Below are positions 1-7,911 of a DNA stretch of 23,669 nucleotides, in pieces. Origin of the DNA: Timaviella sp038204505 (GTDB taxonomy: Bacteria; Cyanobacteriota; Cyanobacteriia; Elainellales; Elainellaceae); assembly GCA_038204505.1 (NCBI GenBank), contig JBBRCV010000061.1, positions 1 to 23,669 of the forward strand. Reading direction: 5' to 3'. A model generated the notes under the pieces. It had not been told where the DNA came from and did not search any database. It saw only the letters and a list, made by a program, of their open reading frames with translations. Positions within the stretch are counted from its first letter, which is position 1. Each line of letters starts with the position of its first letter. The position numbers and the translations under genes are program-made.

Positions 1-1
1 C

Positions 2-931
2 CTGGAACAATTGCAAGCTTTTTTGGCAGTGGTCGAAGCAGGCAGCTTTCAGCAGGCAACTCAGCGCTGTAAGGTAACTCAATCTACCATTAGCCGCCAG
101 ATTCAGGGCTTGGAGGCAGAGCTAGGAATGCCGCTGTTTCACAGAACTTCTCAGTCGAAGCTGACTTTGGCGGGTGAAATGTTTCTGCCCCGTGCCAGCC
201 GGATTTGCCAGGAATGGGCGAATGCTTCTTCAGAGTTAGCTAAGTTGGTTTCGGGCAACCAGCCTGAACTTTGTGTAGCGGCGATTCATTCGGCTTCTGC
301 CCATCACTTACCGCCCGTTTTACAGCAATTTTGTCAAGACTATCCAGCCGTACAGTTGCGCGTCACTTCGTTAGGCAGCGATCGCGCCCTCAAAGTTCTG
401 CGAGATGGGTTGGTGGATGTGGCGATCGTCATGAATAATCGGTTTTTGACCGCTAGCCCGGAAATGGTCGTCGATATTTTGTATGAGGAGCCAGTCGAGG
501 TGCTGATGGCGACTGGGCATCCATTGAGTCAATATGAGCAAGTGCCTTGGGCGGCGATCGCTGAATATCCTCAAGTGGTGTTTAAAGATGGTTACGGAAT
601 GCAGCGGATGGTGCAGGAACAGTTCCAGCGCAACGGGTTGCAGCTTAAACCCATGGTTGAGTTGAACACTCTTGATGGATTTAGAGGCATGGTGCGCCAA
701 AGCGATCTCGTTGCCCTGTTGCCGCGTTCTGCCCTGATGGAAATCGATAATGATCCAACATTAGTAGTTCGTCCGACTGAAAACCCTGTGCTGAGCCGTC
801 AGGTAGTCTTTGTCACGACTCAAGATCGTCTCGACATTCCGCCAATTCAGCATTTTCGTGCCCTTGTCAAGAAACTGGTCAGTACTCCACTGGTCACTCC
901 CCTAATCCCCACCCCCTTCCCTATTCCATGA
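2..931 (+). CDS. LysR-family transcriptional regulator (5' end outside window)
   Basis: This is a LysR-type DNA-binding regulator. A winged helix-turn-helix occupies the first 60 or so visible residues (QATQRCKVTQSTISRQIQGL, then GMPLFHRTS), and a periplasmic-binding-protein-like effector domain follows (about residues 85-295). The frame is open from base 2, giving L-E-Q before the TTG at 11. LysR proteins normally start some residues further upstream, so the TTG is probably internal and the true start lies left of the window. The C-terminus ends in a Pro-rich tail (TPLIPTPFPIP), and the stop codon overlaps the next start as ATGA, so the two genes are probably translationally coupled. Family membership is secure from the HTH. 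The effector is unknown, and I cannot assign it to NtcB, CmpR or NdhR. Confidence 0.9.
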   Translation: MEQLQAFLAVVEAGSFQQATQRCKVTQSTISRQIQGLEAELGMPLFHRTSQSKLTLAGEMFLPRASRICQEWANASSELAKLVSGNQPELCVAAIHSASAHHLPPVLQQFCQDYPAVQLRVTSLGSDRALKVLRDGLVDVAIVMNNRFLTASPEMVVDILYEEPVEVLMATGHPLSQYEQVPWAAIAEYPQVVFKDGYGMQRMVQEQFQRNGLQLKPMVELNTLDGFRGMVRQSDLVALLPRSALMEIDNDPTLVVRPTENPVLSRQVVFVTTQDRLDIPPIQHFRALVKKLVSTPLVTPLIPTPFPIP

Positions 932-2028
932 GCGTCGTCTTCCGAGAACTTCTCCGCAAAGTGGGCAGCGGTTCCCACACCAGCGAAAACCTTACCCGTG
1001 CTGAAGCGGCAAAGGCAACTGAAATGATGCTGCGGCAAGAAGCCACGCCTGCTCAGATTGGCGCGTTCATGATCGCCCATCGAATTAAGCGCCCAACCGG
1101 GGAAGAGTTAGCGGGAATTTTAGATGCCTATGATCTTTTGGGACCTAAGCTTCGAGGTTTTCCAGCGGCTTATCCGACCGTGGTCATGGGCATTCCTTAT
1201 GATGGGCGATCGCGCACGGCTCCCATCAGCCCTATCACAGCGCTGATCCTGACTGCTGCCGGATGCCCAGTCGTCATGCACGGCGGACGACGGATGCCCA
1301 CGAAAGAAGGTGTGCCCTTAGCAGATGTTTGGCAAGGCTTGAGCGTAGATTGGACGCACCTTTCCTTAGAGCAGACTCAACAGGTTTTTGAGAGAACCCG
1401 ATTGGGATTTGTTTATATACCGCAGCATTTTCCCTACGCCGAAGACATGGTGACCTATCGGGAGGAGTTGGGCAAGCGTCCGCCTTTTGCCACTGCTGAA
1501 CTATTTTGGTGTCCTTATGAAGGCGATTCTTTAATGATTTCAGGATTCGTCCATCCACCCACTGAGGAAACGGCGCGATTGGCGTTTACCTTGCGAGGAA
1601 CGCAGCGGTTGATCACAGTGAAAGGGCTGGAGGGTAGCTGTGATTTGCCGCGCGATCGCACCTGCATTGTAGGTATTAAACAGCCTGACATCAGTCAGTC
1701 CCAACACGAGCCAGCGATCGATCGCCTTTTGCTGCATCCCCGCGATTATGGATTTGCCGCTCCAGAACTTGCACTGCCATCTTCAGAGCAATTACCGATA
1801 GATCTACAGGCGGTGTTGCAGGGTAAAGCCAGCGAGATATTAGAGTCGGCGGTTTGGAATGGTGGTTTCTATCTTTGGCAAGCGGGCGTTTGCCCAACAA
1901 TAGAGGCAGGGTTAAAGCAGGCGAGAACGATGTTGATGGATGGGCAGGCGGCGGCACAGTTAGAATTGGTGGTTGATGCGATCGCCAGTGTAACGACACC
2001 AGAATTTACTCCGGCTGCCATTGGCTAG
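928..2028 (+). CDS. TrpD2-like / anthranilate phosphoribosyltransferase-family protein
   Basis: This 366-aa protein has the overall layout of the nucleoside phosphorylase/TrpD superfamily: an N-terminal helical domain (EAAKATEMMLRQEATPAQIG, then AHRIKRPTGEELAGILDAY) and a phosphoribosyl-binding-type alpha/beta domain. The signature loops differ from catalytic TrpD. Where TrpD has the GTGGD loop this protein has GIPYDGRSRTAPISP (about residues 88-102), and where TrpD has KHGNR it has MHGGRRMPTKEG. It is therefore more like the TrpD2 (YbiB) branch, whose E. coli member binds nucleic acid, than a tryptophan enzyme; that assignment is inference. It overlaps the upstream LysR gene by 4 bp and so is likely co-expressed with it. 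Its 3' end overlaps the convergent cobI 3' end by 23 bp. Confidence 0.8.
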   Translation: MSVVFRELLRKVGSGSHTSENLTRAEAAKATEMMLRQEATPAQIGAFMIAHRIKRPTGEELAGILDAYDLLGPKLRGFPAAYPTVVMGIPYDGRSRTAPISPITALILTAAGCPVVMHGGRRMPTKEGVPLADVWQGLSVDWTHLSLEQTQQVFERTRLGFVYIPQHFPYAEDMVTYREELGKRPPFATAELFWCPYEGDSLMISGFVHPPTEETARLAFTLRGTQRLITVKGLEGSCDLPRDRTCIVGIKQPDISQSQHEPAIDRLLLHPRDYGFAAPELALPSSEQLPIDLQAVLQGKASEILESAVWNGGFYLWQAGVCPTIEAGLKQARTMLMDGQAAAQLELVVDAIASVTTPEFTPAAIG

Positions 2029-2713
2029 GAATCGAAATTAAGGCAAAGTAAGGAACCTCGGCTGGATTCACGTTTCGAATTGGCATGATTTTCTGGTTCG
2101 GCATGGTTGCTCGTTCAATGTACCGCGCTCTGTCGAGGAGTCCTAGCTGCTCTAGAACGCCGTATACTTTTGAGAAGTTTTTTCCGAGTTTAATAATGAC
2201 TGCGGCATCGGCGATCGCCAATCGCTCCGCCAAAATTTCTGCTGATAGGATACCAGGCAACACCACAAAAACATCATTGCGATAAGTTAGCGGAGTTTCT
2301 AACATCGCCGCACTTGCCATGATAGAAGATACTCCAGGAACCACCTCAGTTTGAAACTGATGGGACAGACGGTTGAATAAATACATGAACGTGCCGTAGA
2401 AGAACGGATCACCTTCACATAACACCACAACATCCTGCCCTGCATTAAGGTATTCCGCCAGCTTCAACGCCGCTTCATCGTAATAAGGCTGAGAAGACTG
2501 CTCTAACTTAAACGGATACCACAAGGGAACTTCAATTTGATCTTTCCTTAGATAATCTGCGACGATCGATCGCGACAAACTTTTACCACCATCAGACACT
2601 GGATAGGCAACCACAGGCGCAGCTTGCAACAGTCGATACGCCTTCAGAGTCAACAACTCTGGATCGCCCGAACCTAAACCCAATCCATAAAGCCGACCCA
2701 TAGAATGATTCAT
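2006..2713 (-). CDS. cobI: Precorrin-2 C20-methyltransferase
   Basis: CobI (CbiL in the other naming scheme) transfers a methyl group from SAM to C20 of precorrin-2, giving precorrin-3A in cobalamin synthesis in the cytosol. The 235-aa protein has the tetrapyrrole methylase fold: the N-terminal GLGLGSGDPELLTLKA loop (residues 10-25) matches the family's GxGPGD-type motif, and VVLCEGDPFFYGTF is the second SAM-binding segment. The start is well supported: GGAGGA lies 7 nt before the ATG at 2713. The ATG directly follows the cobH stop codon (TAAATG), so cobI is the third gene of a tight cobG-cobH-cobI operon under the upstream B12 riboswitch. Its 3' end overlaps the convergent TrpD2-like gene by 23 bp. 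Confidence 0.95.
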   Translation of the reverse strand: MNHSMGRLYGLGLGSGDPELLTLKAYRLLQAAPVVAYPVSDGGKSLSRSIVADYLRKDQIEVPLWYPFKLEQSSQPYYDEAALKLAEYLNAGQDVVVLCEGDPFFYGTFMYLFNRLSHQFQTEVVPGVSSIMASAAMLETPLTYRNDVFVVLPGILSAEILAERLAIADAAVIIKLGKNFSKVYGVLEQLGLLDRARYIERATMPNQKIMPIRNVNPAEVPYFALISIPSQWQPE

Positions 2714-3343
2714 TTAATATTCCTCCAGTTTTGCTAATGCATTAATTGCCGCTGCTGCCATAGCGCTGCCACCCCGACGACCTTGCAAGGTAATAAAGGG
2801 CACGCCCCGACTATTCTCCGCCAGCGCCGCTTTCGATTCTGCTGCCCCGACAAACCCAACTGGAAACCCTAAAATAAGCGCAGGTTTGGGTGCGCCTTCA
2901 TCCAGCAATTCCAGTAGGCGAAAGAGAGCAGTCGGGGCATTGCCGATCGCCACCACAGCGCCTTCTAAGTGCGATCGCCATAGTTCCATTGCCGCTGCCG
3001 ATCGCGTATTTCCCATCTTCTGCGCCAGTGCCGGAACTTCAATTGCATTCAGCGTACAAATGACTGCATTATCAGCAGGCAGACGCTTGCGGGTAACGCC
3101 TTCCGCCACCATTTGGGAATCGCAGAGGATAGGACAACCCGACCGCAGTGCCGCCCGTCCAATGCTGCCCGCATTTGCAGAAGCCGCTAAATCTTTAACA
3201 ATGTCCGTCATACCGCAGGTGTGGATGAGGCGAACGGCAACAGAAACCAGATCTTCAGGTAAGTTTTCTAACTGCGCTTCGGCGCGAATAATGGCGAAGG
3301 AGTTGCGATAAATTTCATTACCATCTCGAATGTAGTCTATCAT
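2714..3343 (-). CDS. cobH: Precorrin-8X methylmutase
   Basis: CobH (CbiC family) moves the methyl group from C11 to C12 of precorrin-8X, forming hydrogenobyrinate. The 209-aa length fits the family. The segment RLIHTCGMTD holds the likely catalytic histidine (His41 here; the corresponding His is the proton-transfer residue in characterised CobH). Other family-typical stretches are GRAALRSGCPILCD, VAIGNAPTALFRLLELL and GFPVGFVGAAESK. AAGGAG sits 8 nt before the ATG, and that ATG directly follows the cobG stop (TAAATG). The TAAATG junctions on both sides mean cobG, cobH and cobI are translated as one coupled unit. Confidence 0.96.
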   Translation of the reverse strand: MIDYIRDGNEIYRNSFAIIRAEAQLENLPEDLVSVAVRLIHTCGMTDIVKDLAASANAGSIGRAALRSGCPILCDSQMVAEGVTRKRLPADNAVICTLNAIEVPALAQKMGNTRSAAAMELWRSHLEGAVVAIGNAPTALFRLLELLDEGAPKPALILGFPVGFVGAAESKAALAENSRGVPFITLQGRRGGSAMAAAAINALAKLEEY

Positions 3344-4825
3344 TTAACCCTCTCCTTGAAATGCATCGCACCATTGCCGCAACTGATCGATAGAGTACTG
3401 ATTAACAAAAGTGTGGAAAGATTGATCGTAAGAAGTTCGCCGCTGTTGATAGACGTGGAGTATTTGAAGGATTCTCGACGATAGATGTTCTGGAAAGATT
3501 GCTGCGTCTAGTTCTCGACCAAAGGGGCGATCGCTTGCAGATATCTCAAAACGATCGCTCTCTCCCACATAAATTTGATAGGCTTGGCGCTGTCCGATCC
3601 ACGTTCCTACTAACGTCAAATCACTCGCACCGTGATAGGCACAGGATTTAGAACAACCACTAAAATGAATCGTGATTTGTAGGTCAAGCGTAATGTTTTG
3701 ATCTAAGTATTCTGCTAGTCTTAGCGCATCAGCCTGAGTATCGGTTGCGGAAGATGTACACGTATTTCCAGCACAAGCAATTAACCCGCTGTAGATATGA
3801 ATTGATGAATGATAAAGATTCAGTCGTTGTAACTGTTGTTGAACTCGAGGAAGAACAGCATTAGGGACGTTAGGAATTAATAGATTTTGCCAAGGCGTAA
3901 GACGTAAGGTGCGATCGCCCCACTCATCTACTAGATCCGCCAATCCTTGTAACTGCCAAGCTTCTAAACGTCCTAACGGCAAACTTATTCCTACATAGGA
4001 AAGATGGGTCTGGCGCTGGGAATGATTACCAATGTGAGTATAGGATTGAGAGCTAAGTGGGATAAGCTCAGTCGAAAGGGGAATCAATGAAAGTTGAGCG
4101 CGATCGCACAATTCCTGAACGCCTATATCTTGGATCAACTGCTTCAAGCGAAGCTTCCGAACTCCAACATAATTTTGGCTAGCTTCTAGATAAACTTTTG
4201 CTAGAGAAGCGATCGCCCCAATACAGTTTTCAGGTTTAATTATCCCGATCGGAACGCCTGCTAGATAGAGGCAAAATTGAACGCCATTGAGATCGATCGC
4301 CCTTAATAAAATATCGTTGTGGGAAGCGATCGCCACCTGTTCGCCGCCATCAAATCCAACGCTAAACTTTGCCGATAATTCTGCTAATTCCAGGTGACTA
4401 GAAAGATACTCATCCAGTTCTTTAACAAACGGAGTCGTATCGATGAGCTGTGCCCGATCAATTCCTGCCGTCGGACTTGCCATAATGTTACGCAAGTGAT
4501 CAACCGCACTCAGCCGCGCTGCCAATCCTGCCTCCTGGAGCTGATTCAAAACTTCTGGCGGAATTTCGGCAGGCAGTCCACGAATTTGTGAGTTGGCGCG
4601 ATTAGTAACTTGGAGCGGTTTGCCGAAGCAATCGCTCAACGCCGCCAATACCCGCGCCTGCTGACTGCTCAGCCTTCCCCCTGGAGTCCGAATCCGAATT
4701 AGCCGTCCATCTTTAGCAAAAGTTGGATAAAACAATCCTGGACAAGCATCATGGGCGATCGGCTTTTGCGAATCCGTGGGGATTTGTAGATTTTGAATCT
4801 TCTGGTCAAGCGATTGAGGTGACAA
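3344..4825 (-). CDS. cobG: Precorrin-3B synthase, nitrite/sulfite reductase fold
   Basis: CobG is the oxygen-dependent iron-sulfur enzyme that converts precorrin-3A to precorrin-3B before ring contraction. It belongs to the nitrite/sulfite reductase family. Two ferredoxin-like halves are visible (CPGLFYPTFAKDGRLIRIRT near the N-terminus and LPLGRLEAWQLQGLADLVDE in the second half). Four cysteines fit a [4Fe-4S]-siroheme-type site: C354-x4-C359 and C394-x3-C398, numbered from the GTG. An open frame starts with GTG at 4834, but the only good Shine-Dalgarno (AAGGAG) shares its last base with that GTG. The in-frame TTG at 4825 lies 8 nt after it and is the better start (about 493 aa). It is the first gene of the cobG-cobH-cobI operon. 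The start is inferred; the family is clear. Confidence 0.92.
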   Translation of the reverse strand: MSPQSLDQKIQNLQIPTDSQKPIAHDACPGLFYPTFAKDGRLIRIRTPGGRLSSQQARVLAALSDCFGKPLQVTNRANSQIRGLPAEIPPEVLNQLQEAGLAARLSAVDHLRNIMASPTAGIDRAQLIDTTPFVKELDEYLSSHLELAELSAKFSVGFDGGEQVAIASHNDILLRAIDLNGVQFCLYLAGVPIGIIKPENCIGAIASLAKVYLEASQNYVGVRKLRLKQLIQDIGVQELCDRAQLSLIPLSTELIPLSSQSYTHIGNHSQRQTHLSYVGISLPLGRLEAWQLQGLADLVDEWGDRTLRLTPWQNLLIPNVPNAVLPRVQQQLQRLNLYHSSIHIYSGLIACAGNTCTSSATDTQADALRLAEYLDQNITLDLQITIHFSGCSKSCAYHGASDLTLVGTWIGQRQAYQIYVGESDRFEISASDRPFGRELDAAIFPEHLSSRILQILHVYQQRRTSYDQSFHTFVNQYSIDQLRQWCDAFQGEG

Positions 4826-4837
4826 ACGAAACACTCC

Positions 4838-4858
4838 TTCCCCGTGAAACGCAGGGAA
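4838..4858 (-). promoter_or_regulatory. Hairpin masking the cobG ribosome-binding site
   Basis: On the minus strand TTCCC (4858-4854) can pair with GGGAA (4842-4838), with an inner CGT/ACG helix between them. The right arm covers the GGGGAAGGAG that forms the cobG Shine-Dalgarno. It lies between the B12 aptamer and the cobG start, and no U-tract follows. This fits a translational rather than a transcriptional expression platform. The pairing is read from sequence only and was not folded computationally. Confidence 0.5.
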
Positions 4859-4882
4859 CTGAGAAAAATGATGCCCAATTTA

Positions 4883-5001
4883 GACATCCCTAGAGCTGGT
4901 ATTCTGGCTTTGAGTCAGGCTGATTAAGCTCCACCCCTCCCCTTTCACAGTTGCGGCACAGTGTCGGAATTTCACCGAACTTTCCCAGCCCAAGCCTGAG
5001 A
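4883..5001 (-). promoter_or_regulatory. Cobalamin (B12) riboswitch aptamer
   Basis: Read on the minus strand, the order of conserved elements is that of the AdoCbl riboswitch. It runs GGGAAAG (near 4986-4980), GGTGAAATTCCG (4976-4965), CCGCAACTGTGA (4956-4945) and the B12 box AAGCCAGAATACCAGC (4910-4895). It lies about 60-175 nt upstream of cobG and reads into cobG-cobH-cobI, so the operon is expected to be turned down when cobalamin is plentiful. The divergent cobL gene is not downstream of it. Element identity is strong; the exact outer boundaries (P1 helix) are approximate. Confidence 0.93.
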
Positions 5002-5094
5002 AATATATCATGTGCCTGGTTGTCGATGATGAGATGCCTCATCTTTCTTATCTTTCATCTTTTTTATCGTTCTAAGGCAAATTTGATACTCAGT

Positions 5095-6321
5095 ATGACT
5101 CAAAAATGGCTGGCGGTCGTAGGAATTGGGGAGGATGGGTTACCCGGTTTAACCCCGATCGCCCAATCTTTGGTTGAACAAGCCCAGGTCATCGTTGGGG
5201 GCGATCGCCATCTAGCTATGCTGACTCCGGGCGATCGCCGCAAGAAAATCTGCTGGACTTCGCCGATTGAAAATTCCATCAACGAAATCTTGCAACATCG
5301 AGGGCGATCGGTCTGCGTACTAGCTAGCGGCGATCCTCTAAATTATGGAATTGGCACAACTCTGCTGCGTCGAGTGGCGATCGATGAAATGACCATCATC
5401 CCTGCTCCATCCGCCTTTAGCCTTGCCTGTGCCCGTCTCGGCTGGTCGCTTACCGAAGTTGAAACCCTTAGTCTTTGTGGTCGCAGTCCCGCTTTACTCC
5501 ACGCAGTACTTTATCCCGGTGCGCGGCTCCTTGTGCTGAGCGAAGGCAGTCATACGCCTGGGATAGTCGCCCAACTGCTGACGGAGCAAGGCTTGGGAGA
5601 AAGTCAAATTACTGTTCTTCAACAAATGGGCGGTGACCATGAGCGCATCACGACAGGCAGGGCTGCGACTTGGGCAGAGCAGGATTTGACCAGCTTAAAC
5701 TTTGCAGACTTAAATACGTTGGCGATCGCCCTCCCCACCCAAGCGTCTCCACACGCCTTCTGTCGATTAGCAGGTATCCCCGACGCTGCCTACCACCACG
5801 ACGGACAACTCACTAAGCGCGAAGTTCGTGCCGTCACTTTAGCAGCGCTTGCACCCCAACCAGGACAGCTTTTGTGGGACGTGGGCGCAGGCTGTGGCTC
5901 CATTGGCATTGAATGGATGCGTAGCCATGGGCGATGTCGAGCGATCGCCATTGAGCAAAACTGCGATCGCTTGCAACTCATCGCCGACAATGCCACTGCC
6001 CTAGGTACTCCCAACCTTAAACTGGTGGCAGGACAGGCTCCTGCGGCACTCCACGACTTACCAGAACCTGATGCCATTTTTATTGGCGGCGGCGTTACAG
6101 CAGCGGAAATGGTAGAGACTTGCTGGAATGCACTGCGATCGGGTGGGCGTTTGGTGCTCAATGCAGTCACCATAGAAAGTGAACAGGTGATCTTGCAATG
6201 GCATAGCCAATTAGGGGGCGAGTTAACCCGCATTGCCATTCAACGGGCAGAACCCATCGGCAAGTTCTTGGGATGGAAGGCAATGGCTCCAGTGACTCAA
6301 TGGCGGGTGATGAAGCGCTAA
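5095..6321 (+). CDS. cobL: Precorrin-6Y C5,15-methyltransferase (decarboxylating), CbiE-CbiT fusion
   Basis: CobL methylates precorrin-6Y at C5 and C15 and removes the C12 acetate carboxyl, giving precorrin-8X, the substrate of CobH encoded nearby. With the start at the ATG at 5095 (MTQKWLAVVGIG) it is 408 aa. The CbiE half is about residues 1-210, with VGIGEDGLPGLTP and the VLASGDPLNYGIG loop at 75-87. The CbiT half is about 235-408, with the class I SAM-binding motif WDVGAGCGSIGIEW at 261-274. The frame is open upstream to a TTG at 4951, but that stretch is riboswitch antisense and unlike the family, so I reject it as coding. It is divergent from the riboswitch-controlled operon and probably has its own promoter between 5010 and 5094. 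Confidence 0.95.
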   Translation: MTQKWLAVVGIGEDGLPGLTPIAQSLVEQAQVIVGGDRHLAMLTPGDRRKKICWTSPIENSINEILQHRGRSVCVLASGDPLNYGIGTTLLRRVAIDEMTIIPAPSAFSLACARLGWSLTEVETLSLCGRSPALLHAVLYPGARLLVLSEGSHTPGIVAQLLTEQGLGESQITVLQQMGGDHERITTGRAATWAEQDLTSLNFADLNTLAIALPTQASPHAFCRLAGIPDAAYHHDGQLTKREVRAVTLAALAPQPGQLLWDVGAGCGSIGIEWMRSHGRCRAIAIEQNCDRLQLIADNATALGTPNLKLVAGQAPAALHDLPEPDAIFIGGGVTAAEMVETCWNALRSGGRLVLNAVTIESEQVILQWHSQLGGELTRIAIQRAEPIGKFLGWKAMAPVTQWRVMKR

Positions 6322-6341
6322 GATGTCTTAGAACTTCTTTA

Positions 6342-7208
6342 ATGCCCCCAATGCCAAGGTCAAAACAACTCACTATTTCCAAAGCAACCCGCTACCAAAA
6401 TGCAGCGTTGACCTACTATCTTGGTCTAACAGATTCGCCCTACCTGCACTACGGATATTGGGAACCCATCCCTGCGGCTGAAGACTTGACGATCGCCAAA
6501 CTCGGTATCGCGCAAGCAGCGTACTCGGCAAAGCTCTTAGGGTTTATGCCAGAAGGAGTCAAAACTGTGTTGGATGTGGGTTGCGGCATTGGCGGAAATG
6601 CGGCGTACTTGTTAGAGCGCGGCTTTACTGTTGAAGGGCTTGCCCCTGATCCATTCCAGCAAGAGCGATTTCTCAAGCTCACGCAGAACCAGGCAATTTT
6701 CCATCTCTCTACCTTTGAAACGTTTACAGCCACCCATGCCTATGACCTGGTTTTGCTGAGCGAAAGTAGTCAGTATATGGCGGCGATCGATATTGCCCAA
6801 TGTGCCGCTGCTGCGTTAAACCCAGGCGGCTACCTGTTGCTTGCCGATATGATGCGATCGGATGCCCACTACACTGAAGGCATTTTCTCTAACTGTCACG
6901 TTGTCACCGATCTGCATTCAGCTCTAGAGCAGGCTGGGTTTACGTTGGTGAAAAGTGAAGATATCTCTGCCCAAGCTGCACCCACGATCGATCTGTATAT
7001 TGATGTTTTTCGACGCTTTGGACTCAGTACCATTCATTATTTAGCAGATTTGGTGGCGATCGCTGTTCCACCCTTACACGCTCTGCTGCGTTGGGCATAT
7101 CGTCGTTGGGCAAAAAAGCTAGTGGTCGAAGGGTTAGAAGCAGGCAAGATTTTTGAGAAGCATCTGTGTTATCAAATCCAACTTTGGCAGTTAGCAAAGT
7201 CAGATTAA
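6342..7208 (+). CDS. Class I SAM-dependent methyltransferase, substrate unknown
   Basis: This Rossmann-fold methyltransferase (288 aa from the ATG at 6342) carries the SAM-binding motif TVLDVGCGIGGNAAYLLERG about 55-75 residues in, and PGGYLLLADMM as a later motif. The N-terminal HYGYWEP is typical of the group that includes small-molecule and lipid or quinone methylases. The frame opens at an ATG at 6273 inside cobL. The ATGs at 6342 and 6351 avoid that overlap and suit the family better; no clear Shine-Dalgarno decides between them. It starts 20 bp after cobL on the same strand and so may be co-transcribed with it. The substrate is not evident: it resembles no standard corrin methyltransferase, which have the tetrapyrrole methylase fold. 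Confidence 0.8.
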   Translation: MPPMPRSKQLTISKATRYQNAALTYYLGLTDSPYLHYGYWEPIPAAEDLTIAKLGIAQAAYSAKLLGFMPEGVKTVLDVGCGIGGNAAYLLERGFTVEGLAPDPFQQERFLKLTQNQAIFHLSTFETFTATHAYDLVLLSESSQYMAAIDIAQCAAAALNPGGYLLLADMMRSDAHYTEGIFSNCHVVTDLHSALEQAGFTLVKSEDISAQAAPTIDLYIDVFRRFGLSTIHYLADLVAIAVPPLHALLRWAYRRWAKKLVVEGLEAGKIFEKHLCYQIQLWQLAKSD

Positions 7209-7229
7209 TAGGGGCTGCACCTTGAGCCT

Positions 7230-7664
7230 TCAGATTGGTAAGTGAAGAAGTTGCTGAACTGTGTAAGGACATTGAGATGGAAACATTTCTAGGGGCTTTT
7301 GCGTTTCTTTTGCCGCATCCCGGCGAGCGCGGCGGTAATATTTTTCTACCCACTCTGGGTTTTGAAGCAAACGCTGCAAACTAGGAGTATCTTCCAAGCA
7401 ATCCTGGATCTTGTCTCGACAATTGGAGAGGGTATCGTTCCAACTTTTGGCTCTCCGCTCAGGCTGATGCTGGCACTTAAGCAGATGCATCATCAGAATC
7501 TGCAAGTAGCTACCTAGTTCCTTTTGTTCGCTGCGACCCAATGTTTCTAATTCCTCGACCAAATTTTCAATGTCTAAGCTTGCCCAATGCCCTTTTCGCA
7601 AGCACTCAGCTTGTTGTTGAGTCCATTGCAGGAAGTCTTGTTCATACAGTGTTGCTTTACTCAT
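7230..7664 (-). CDS. DUF29 domain-containing protein
   Basis: This 144-aa protein matches the DUF29 family, which is abundant in cyanobacteria. It has the N-terminal LYEQDFLQWTQQQAECLR, the central NLVEELETLGRSEQKELGSYLQILMMHLLK pattern and the C-terminal CPYTVQQLL. It is predicted soluble and mainly helical. The biochemical role of DUF29 is not established. It converges with the upstream plus-strand methyltransferase gene, 21 bp away, and begins a run of small minus-strand genes. No strong Shine-Dalgarno is visible before the ATG at 7664. Confidence 0.85.
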   Translation of the reverse strand: MSKATLYEQDFLQWTQQQAECLRKGHWASLDIENLVEELETLGRSEQKELGSYLQILMMHLLKCQHQPERRAKSWNDTLSNCRDKIQDCLEDTPSLQRLLQNPEWVEKYYRRARRDAAKETQKPLEMFPSQCPYTVQQLLHLPI

Positions 7665-7820
7665 TTAGATGTCGCTCTGAAGTTTAGAAAGAGTCACGTT
7701 CAGCCTAAAATGCTCTTCAGTGGAAGCGTTAGCAACAGAGTAACGCATCACTCAATCAGACACACAGCGATCGCCCTACTCGTTCTTTATCTCCTATTTA
7801 CGATGACTATTTGGTGGCTA

Positions 7821-7911
7821 GGCGATCGCTGCCTAAATATCTTCAAGTGTAAATCTTGAGATTGGTTTCCTTTGGATTGATAGGTTACAGCTAGAGGTTG
7901 ATTCGATACCA
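7821..7911. repeat. Left copy of a direct repeat bracketing the toxin-antitoxin pair
   Basis: This stretch is an imperfect direct repeat of 8396-8487, offset by about 576 bp. The best-conserved block, 7841-7881 against 8417-8457, matches at 38 of 41 positions. Similarity continues on both sides at a lower level, including a GGCGATCGC at the left end and GATACC/AATACC at the right end. The right copy is the 3' end of the intact DUF2283 gene. The toxin-antitoxin pair lies between the copies. Confidence 0.8.
7843..7905 (-). pseudogene. 3' remnant of a DUF2283 gene
   Basis: On the minus strand this stretch can be read to INPKETNLKIYT-stop, against INPEETNLKVYT-stop at the end of the intact DUF2283 gene at 8419-8619. 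About 20 nt upstream of this match the alignment needs a one-base insertion and then fades, so no continuous reading frame remains. It sits directly downstream of the RelE-like toxin stop. The sequence shows the duplication clearly; how it arose is inference. Confidence 0.75.

Noticed and set aside
4951..5094. Upstream extension of the cobL frame from a TTG
   Set aside because: It lies over the antisense strand of the riboswitch, has no similarity to CobL N-termini, and the ATG at 5095 begins with the expected family sequence.
6318..6331. CTAAGA-TG-TCTTAG dyad over the cobL stop
   Set aside because: It has six pairs and a 2-nt loop with no T-run; too weak to call a terminator or operator.
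6273..6341. N-terminal extension of the methyltransferase into cobL
   Set aside because: It overlaps the end of cobL and its residues are the out-of-frame reading of a conserved gene; ATGs at 6342 and 6351 fit better.
7587..7859. 90-aa plus-strand open frame with a hydrophobic end
   Set aside because: Its first half is antisense to the DUF29 gene and its end covers the DUF2283 remnant. No ribosome site or family resemblance supports it, though a short hydrophobic peptide starting near 7710 cannot be excluded.
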